Below are positions 7,946-9,949 of a stretch of DNA of 9,949 nt, piece after piece. Within the stretch, counting starts at the first letter, position 1, and each line of letters starts with the position of its first letter. The stretch is from Clostridia bacterium. GTDB lineage: Bacteria > Bacillota_A > Clostridia > Christensenellales > UBA1750. The notes beneath the pieces were generated by a model, which worked only from the letters and a program-made list of their open reading frames with translations, had not been told where the DNA came from and did no database searches. Location: positions 1 through 9,949 of the forward strand of contig JAFPSR010000021.1 in assembly GCA_017413675.1 (NCBI GenBank), given 5' to 3'. The translations under genes and the position numbers were made by a program.

Positions 7946-7983
7946 ATGTATTTATATGCATCATATCATGCATAAAGATGCAT
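7946..7983. promoter_or_regulatory. Tandem ARG boxes, presumed ArgR operator
   Basis: Two 16-bp palindromes, ATGTATTTATATGCAT (7946-7961) and ATGCATAAAGATGCAT (7968-7983), lie 22 bp apart centre to centre. Both fit the ARG-box pattern TGnATwwwwATnCA, with one G in the centre of the second. Tandem boxes about two helical turns apart are how the hexameric arginine repressor binds in E. coli. One box covers the -10 and the predicted start, the other fills the spacer up to the -35, so binding should block RNA polymerase. Site recognition is from the pattern; ArgR itself is not in this window. Confidence 0.85.
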
Positions 7984-7988
7984 GTCAA
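7960..7988 (-). promoter_or_regulatory. Promoter of the argCJBD operon
   Basis: On the minus strand TTGACA (7983-7988) is separated by exactly 17 nt from TATGAT (7960-7965), and TG precedes the -10 by one base (TGaTATGAT). This is a near-perfect sigma-A promoter. Predicted transcription starts near 7953, about 24 nt before the argC ATG. Confidence 0.9.
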
Positions 7989-8023
7989 TTCTGTTTTCCG
8001 TTTTTTAATATTGTTCGGGAAGT

Positions 8024-8052
8024 TTGACATTTCCATACAATTATGATAAACT
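8024..8052 (+). promoter_or_regulatory. Promoter of the membrane protein / glycosyltransferase pair
   Basis: TTGACA (8024-8029), 17-nt spacer, TAAACT (8047-8052), with TG one base before the -10 (TGaTAAACT). It points away from the arg promoter; the two -35 elements are 35 bp apart. The predicted start is near 8059. Confidence 0.7.
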
Positions 8053-8058
8053 TTCGAA

Positions 8059-8073
8059 CCGGGTAAAACCCGG
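8059..8073 (+). other. Small hairpin at the predicted 5' end of the mRNA
   Basis: CCGGGT (8059-8064) and ACCCGG (8068-8073) form a 6-bp stem with a 3-nt loop, starting at the predicted transcription start. No T-tract follows, so it is not a terminator. A 5'-terminal stem of this type can protect an mRNA from decay; here that is only an inference. Confidence 0.45.
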
Positions 8074-8120
8074 GAAAAATGTTAATTTCATGCATTTTTT
8101 TGCGACAGAGGGTTCCGCAT

Positions 8121-8783
8121 ATGTATGAATATCTGGCGAAATTCATATCCGACCTGGCAATCATAGGGGCAGTCTTGTTTGGAGTGCTCTTTTTTCTGCG
8201 TGCGTTGCGGGAATTGTTCTCCGTACCGAAGAGGCAGCTCTCCTTTCCGGGTCTCAGCCTGTGGAAAGAGTGGTTCCCGCACCTGCCGCATCTGGAAAAC
8301 CCGAGCCCGGAGAAATCGCTTCTCCGTATGTCCCTGCTGCGCTGCCTGGTATATTATACATCATTATGGATGATTCGGTTCATCGACGGGAAAATGAGTT
8401 ACGGGGATGTGGGGGCTGTGTTCGGTACGGACACATCCCTTCTGGAAGGATTGGCATATCCGATCTTCCTGTATATTTCTGTACGGTTTGCGTATACCGT
8501 TCTGCAGTACCTGCTTTCCCAGAGGGATGCCTACTGGGGCTGTCTCCTGATCCTGGTCCTTCCCTTTGAAATCCTCTTCGGAGTCAGCTTCTCTGTCCCT
8601 ATGATGATCGTGCTTCTTGCGGGGGGGATTCTGCTGTGTCTGCGCATCCGCCGGACCCGGGGAAAAGAAACGCGCCCGGCACGGATTCCTTTATCCAACC
8701 GGGCATTGGAGAACATTTGGATTCTGCTTTCCTTTGCAGGACTTTATATTCTCCTGTTTACCCGCTTCTTTGCATTAAAGTAG
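8121..8783 (+). CDS. Polytopic membrane protein of unknown function
   Basis: I do not recognise a family. The 220-residue product (MYEYLAKF start) has a first membrane segment at about 11-29, a loop of about 75 residues containing a Pro-rich patch (WFPHLPHLENPSPEKS) and a possible weak segment near 72-88, then four more hydrophobic segments at about 107-132, 139-154, 157-176 and 198-217. An Arg/Lys-rich stretch (177-194) lies between the last two. I chose ATG 8121, with AGAGGG 8 nt upstream. An in-frame ATG at 8079 would add 14 residues, but it lacks a good ribosome site and lies close to the predicted mRNA start. The stop is joined to the ribosome site of the next gene (12-nt gap), so the two proteins are probably co-expressed and may act together in building a surface glycan; that link rests on context only. 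Confidence 0.8.
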   Translation: MYEYLAKFISDLAIIGAVLFGVLFFLRALRELFSVPKRQLSFPGLSLWKEWFPHLPHLENPSPEKSLLRMSLLRCLVYYTSLWMIRFIDGKMSYGDVGAVFGTDTSLLEGLAYPIFLYISVRFAYTVLQYLLSQRDAYWGCLLILVLPFEILFGVSFSVPMMIVLLAGGILLCLRIRRTRGKETRPARIPLSNRALENIWILLSFAGLYILLFTRFFALK

Positions 8784-8795
8784 GAGGAAGAAAGC

Positions 8796-9875
8796 ATGCA
8801 GGCAATCCGAACGTTTTATTCCCGCTATCAGAAAGAATGCGGCATTCTCCTTCTTGCCCTTGTTTCACGTATTGTAATGTGCCTGTTGGGATATATCCAG
8901 ATCGTTGTGACAACGCAGGAATCCCATTCCTTTTTCTACTGGCTCTATTACGGATGGGAATCAGCAGATTCCCCGCATTACCTGTATCTTGCCCGTTTCG
9001 GGTACCAGGCGCTCGGGGATCAGCAGAACCTGATTGTGTTCTATCCACTGTATCCTTTGTGCATCCGTTTGTTTTCCTACCTGTGTTTCGGCAGCTATGA
9101 GGCCGCCTCCCTGCTGGTCAGCTATGTGTCTTTCCTGGCAGCATGCCTTTTCCTCTATAAACTGGTTCGCCTGGACGGGACGGATACGACTGCCCGCACC
9201 GCGGTCTGGTATCTGATTTTGTTCCCGTTTGCATTCTTTTTCCAGACCTGCATGACGGAGAGTCTGTTCGCCCTGCTGTGTGTCCTGACATTCTACTTCA
9301 TGCGAAAGGAAAAATTCCTGTTCGCGGGTATCTGCGGTTTTCTGGCTGCCCTATGCCGGACACAGGGGATCCTGCTGTTTGCCCCGGTACTCTATGAAAT
9401 CCTCCTGGCACAGAAGGCGAAAGGATGGAAACGGGAAGGGAATGTTTTCCTGGGAAGAATTGTGTCTGCATTCCTGATCCCGGCCGGATTTGCCGTATAC
9501 CTGCTGATCAACCGGGTTATGTTCGGGGATTTCTTTGCTTACCTTGGCTTTCAGGAAGCAGCCCCCTGGTATCAGTCTGCCACAATGTTCTGGAAAAGCC
9601 TGGTTACGCAGGTTCACAACATCATTGCATACGATAACTATCTGGATATCTGCATTTATATTCCCCAGATCCTTCTGTTCTTTATTTCTCTCGGGATCTG
9701 TTATGCCGGGCTGAAAAACAAGGTAAGGACTTCCTACGTGGGATTTGCCTTCCTATACTTGCTGGTCACCTATTCCGCTTCCTGGATGCTCTCCGGCGAC
9801 GCGTTTTCGATTCCAATATCCCCGTCCTTCTCGGCCAGGCTTCTGTCCAGAAACGCGTGCTTTGCTTCCGGATAA
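8796..9875 (+). CDS. PIG-V/Gpi18-like membrane glycosyltransferase, C-terminus probably replaced
   Basis: The protein resembles bacterial relatives of the PIG-V/Gpi18 mannosyltransferases, GT-C enzymes that use lipid-linked sugars on the outer membrane face. The sugar and acceptor are unknown. Typical signs are ADSPHYLYLARFGY (57-70; D58 in the first outer loop is the likely catalytic acid), FYPLYPL (82-88), MTESLF (153-158), ALCRTQG (185-191) and some eight to ten hydrophobic segments. AGGAGG sits 8 nt before the ATG and touches the upstream stop. Family resemblance holds through SASWMLSG (327-334), where relatives continue with a Gly-Arg-Tyr stretch and a final membrane helix. Instead, 25 unrelated residues (335-359) follow; they are the reverse strand of an rnmV sequence. 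The real gene probably runs about 50-100 residues longer, so the stop at 9875 is likely an accident of the junction. Confidence 0.8.
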   Translation: MQAIRTFYSRYQKECGILLLALVSRIVMCLLGYIQIVVTTQESHSFFYWLYYGWESADSPHYLYLARFGYQALGDQQNLIVFYPLYPLCIRLFSYLCFGSYEAASLLVSYVSFLAACLFLYKLVRLDGTDTTARTAVWYLILFPFAFFFQTCMTESLFALLCVLTFYFMRKEKFLFAGICGFLAALCRTQGILLFAPVLYEILLAQKAKGWKREGNVFLGRIVSAFLIPAGFAVYLLINRVMFGDFFAYLGFQEAAPWYQSATMFWKSLVTQVHNIIAYDNYLDICIYIPQILLFFISLGICYAGLKNKVRTSYVGFAFLYLLVTYSASWMLSGDAFSIPISPSFSARLLSRNACFASG

Positions 9876-9949
9876 CGCTCCGCGAGCCTCCGTCTGATCT
9901 GCTCTCCGGCAGTATCAGGGTCTGTGAAGATGATGATGCCTTTGCTTTC
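9770..9949 (-). CDS. rnmV: Ribonuclease M5 (5S rRNA maturase), TOPRIM fragment lacking its C-terminal domain
   Basis: The minus-strand frame entering from the right edge encodes 59 residues closely matching RNase M5, which trims 5S rRNA precursors in low-GC Gram-positives. It contains the TOPRIM D-x-D motif (IIIFTDPDTAG), an IRRRL helix, EAKHAFLDR and GDIGIENASPESI, in the same order and spacing as in Bacillus RnmV. The N-terminus lies beyond the window. After ESIQEAE comes a TAG at 9770-9772, whereas normal RnmV has roughly 75-90 more residues (the second domain, which binds 5S precursor and ribosomal protein L18). To the left of 9776 the sequence is glycosyltransferase, so the missing domain is not present in another frame. 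The fragment is therefore truncated by deletion or assembly error. A complete copy is likely elsewhere if this is an artefact. Confidence 0.85.
   Translation of the reverse strand, partial: ESKGIIIFTDPDTAGEQIRRRLAERYPEAKHAFLDRSLAEKDGDIGIENASPESIQEAE
9776..9797. other. Junction where the glycosyltransferase gene and rnmV truncate each other
   Basis: Within these 22 bases both reading directions still look family-like: SASWMLSG forward and SPESIQEA in reverse. Beyond them only one family continues on each side. This suggests a breakpoint at a short shared sequence. Confidence 0.6.

Noticed and set aside
5695..8046. A 783-codon open plus-strand frame antisense to argJ and argC
   Set aside because: It is a shadow of codon bias in two clearly conserved enzymes. 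It has no ribosome site or recognisable motif, and its low-complexity composition fits no protein family I know.
8079..8095. A third ARG-box-like site (ATGTTA...ATGCAT) in the leader of the divergent gene
   Set aside because: Only one half-site is good, and the half-sites are 5 rather than 4 nt apart, so the palindrome does not match the two clear boxes.
1..9949. CRISPR arrays, tRNA/rRNA genes, insertion sequences, phage or defence genes
   Set aside because: I read both strands and saw no regularly spaced repeats, no RNA gene motifs, and no transposase- or nuclease-like proteins other than the RNase M5 fragment.

Overview
This is bacterial chromosomal DNA of roughly balanced GC with strong Shine-Dalgarno sites (GGAGG type). 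The tail of a PASTA-domain serine/threonine kinase followed by rsgA and rpe is the order known from Bacillus and Clostridia, and the argC-argJ-argB-argD order is also typical of Firmicutes. I therefore infer a Firmicute, probably a Clostridia-class anaerobe. The species cannot be named from the sequence.

Layout. Positions 1-2129 (+): end of a PrkC-like kinase, rsgA and rpe, tightly packed (3-nt gap, then 8-nt overlap). Two hairpins (2145-2220) separate rpe from the convergent capA locus. 2235-3518 (-): a CapA-type metallophosphatase-like surface protein with its own promoter, interrupted by one in-frame TAA exactly at the conserved NLE glutamate. 3621-7929 (-): a complete four-gene arginine/ornithine operon, argCJBD, ending in a strong terminator. 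It starts from a near-consensus promoter covered by two tandem ARG-box palindromes. 8024-9875 (+): a divergent promoter, a polytopic membrane protein of unknown function and a PIG-V/Gpi18-like membrane glycosyltransferase. 9770-9949 (-): part of rnmV (RNase M5), read on the opposite strand and cut off after its TOPRIM domain.

How the parts work together. The arg genes cover N-acetylglutamate to ornithine: ArgB and ArgC make the semialdehyde, ArgD aminates it, and ArgJ releases ornithine and recycles the acetyl group. The promoter, operator and terminator are all visible, so this is a self-contained regulated unit, presumably under ArgR. The three promoters I can read share one pattern: TTGAC(A/G), 17-nt spacer and a TGn extended -10.

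No new defence or mobile system is visible. The points most worth a second look are the junction near 9776-9797, where the glycosyltransferase and rnmV are both truncated against each other (deletion or mis-assembly), the single-codon disruption of capA, the tandem operator of the arg operon, and the short uncommon form of ArgC.
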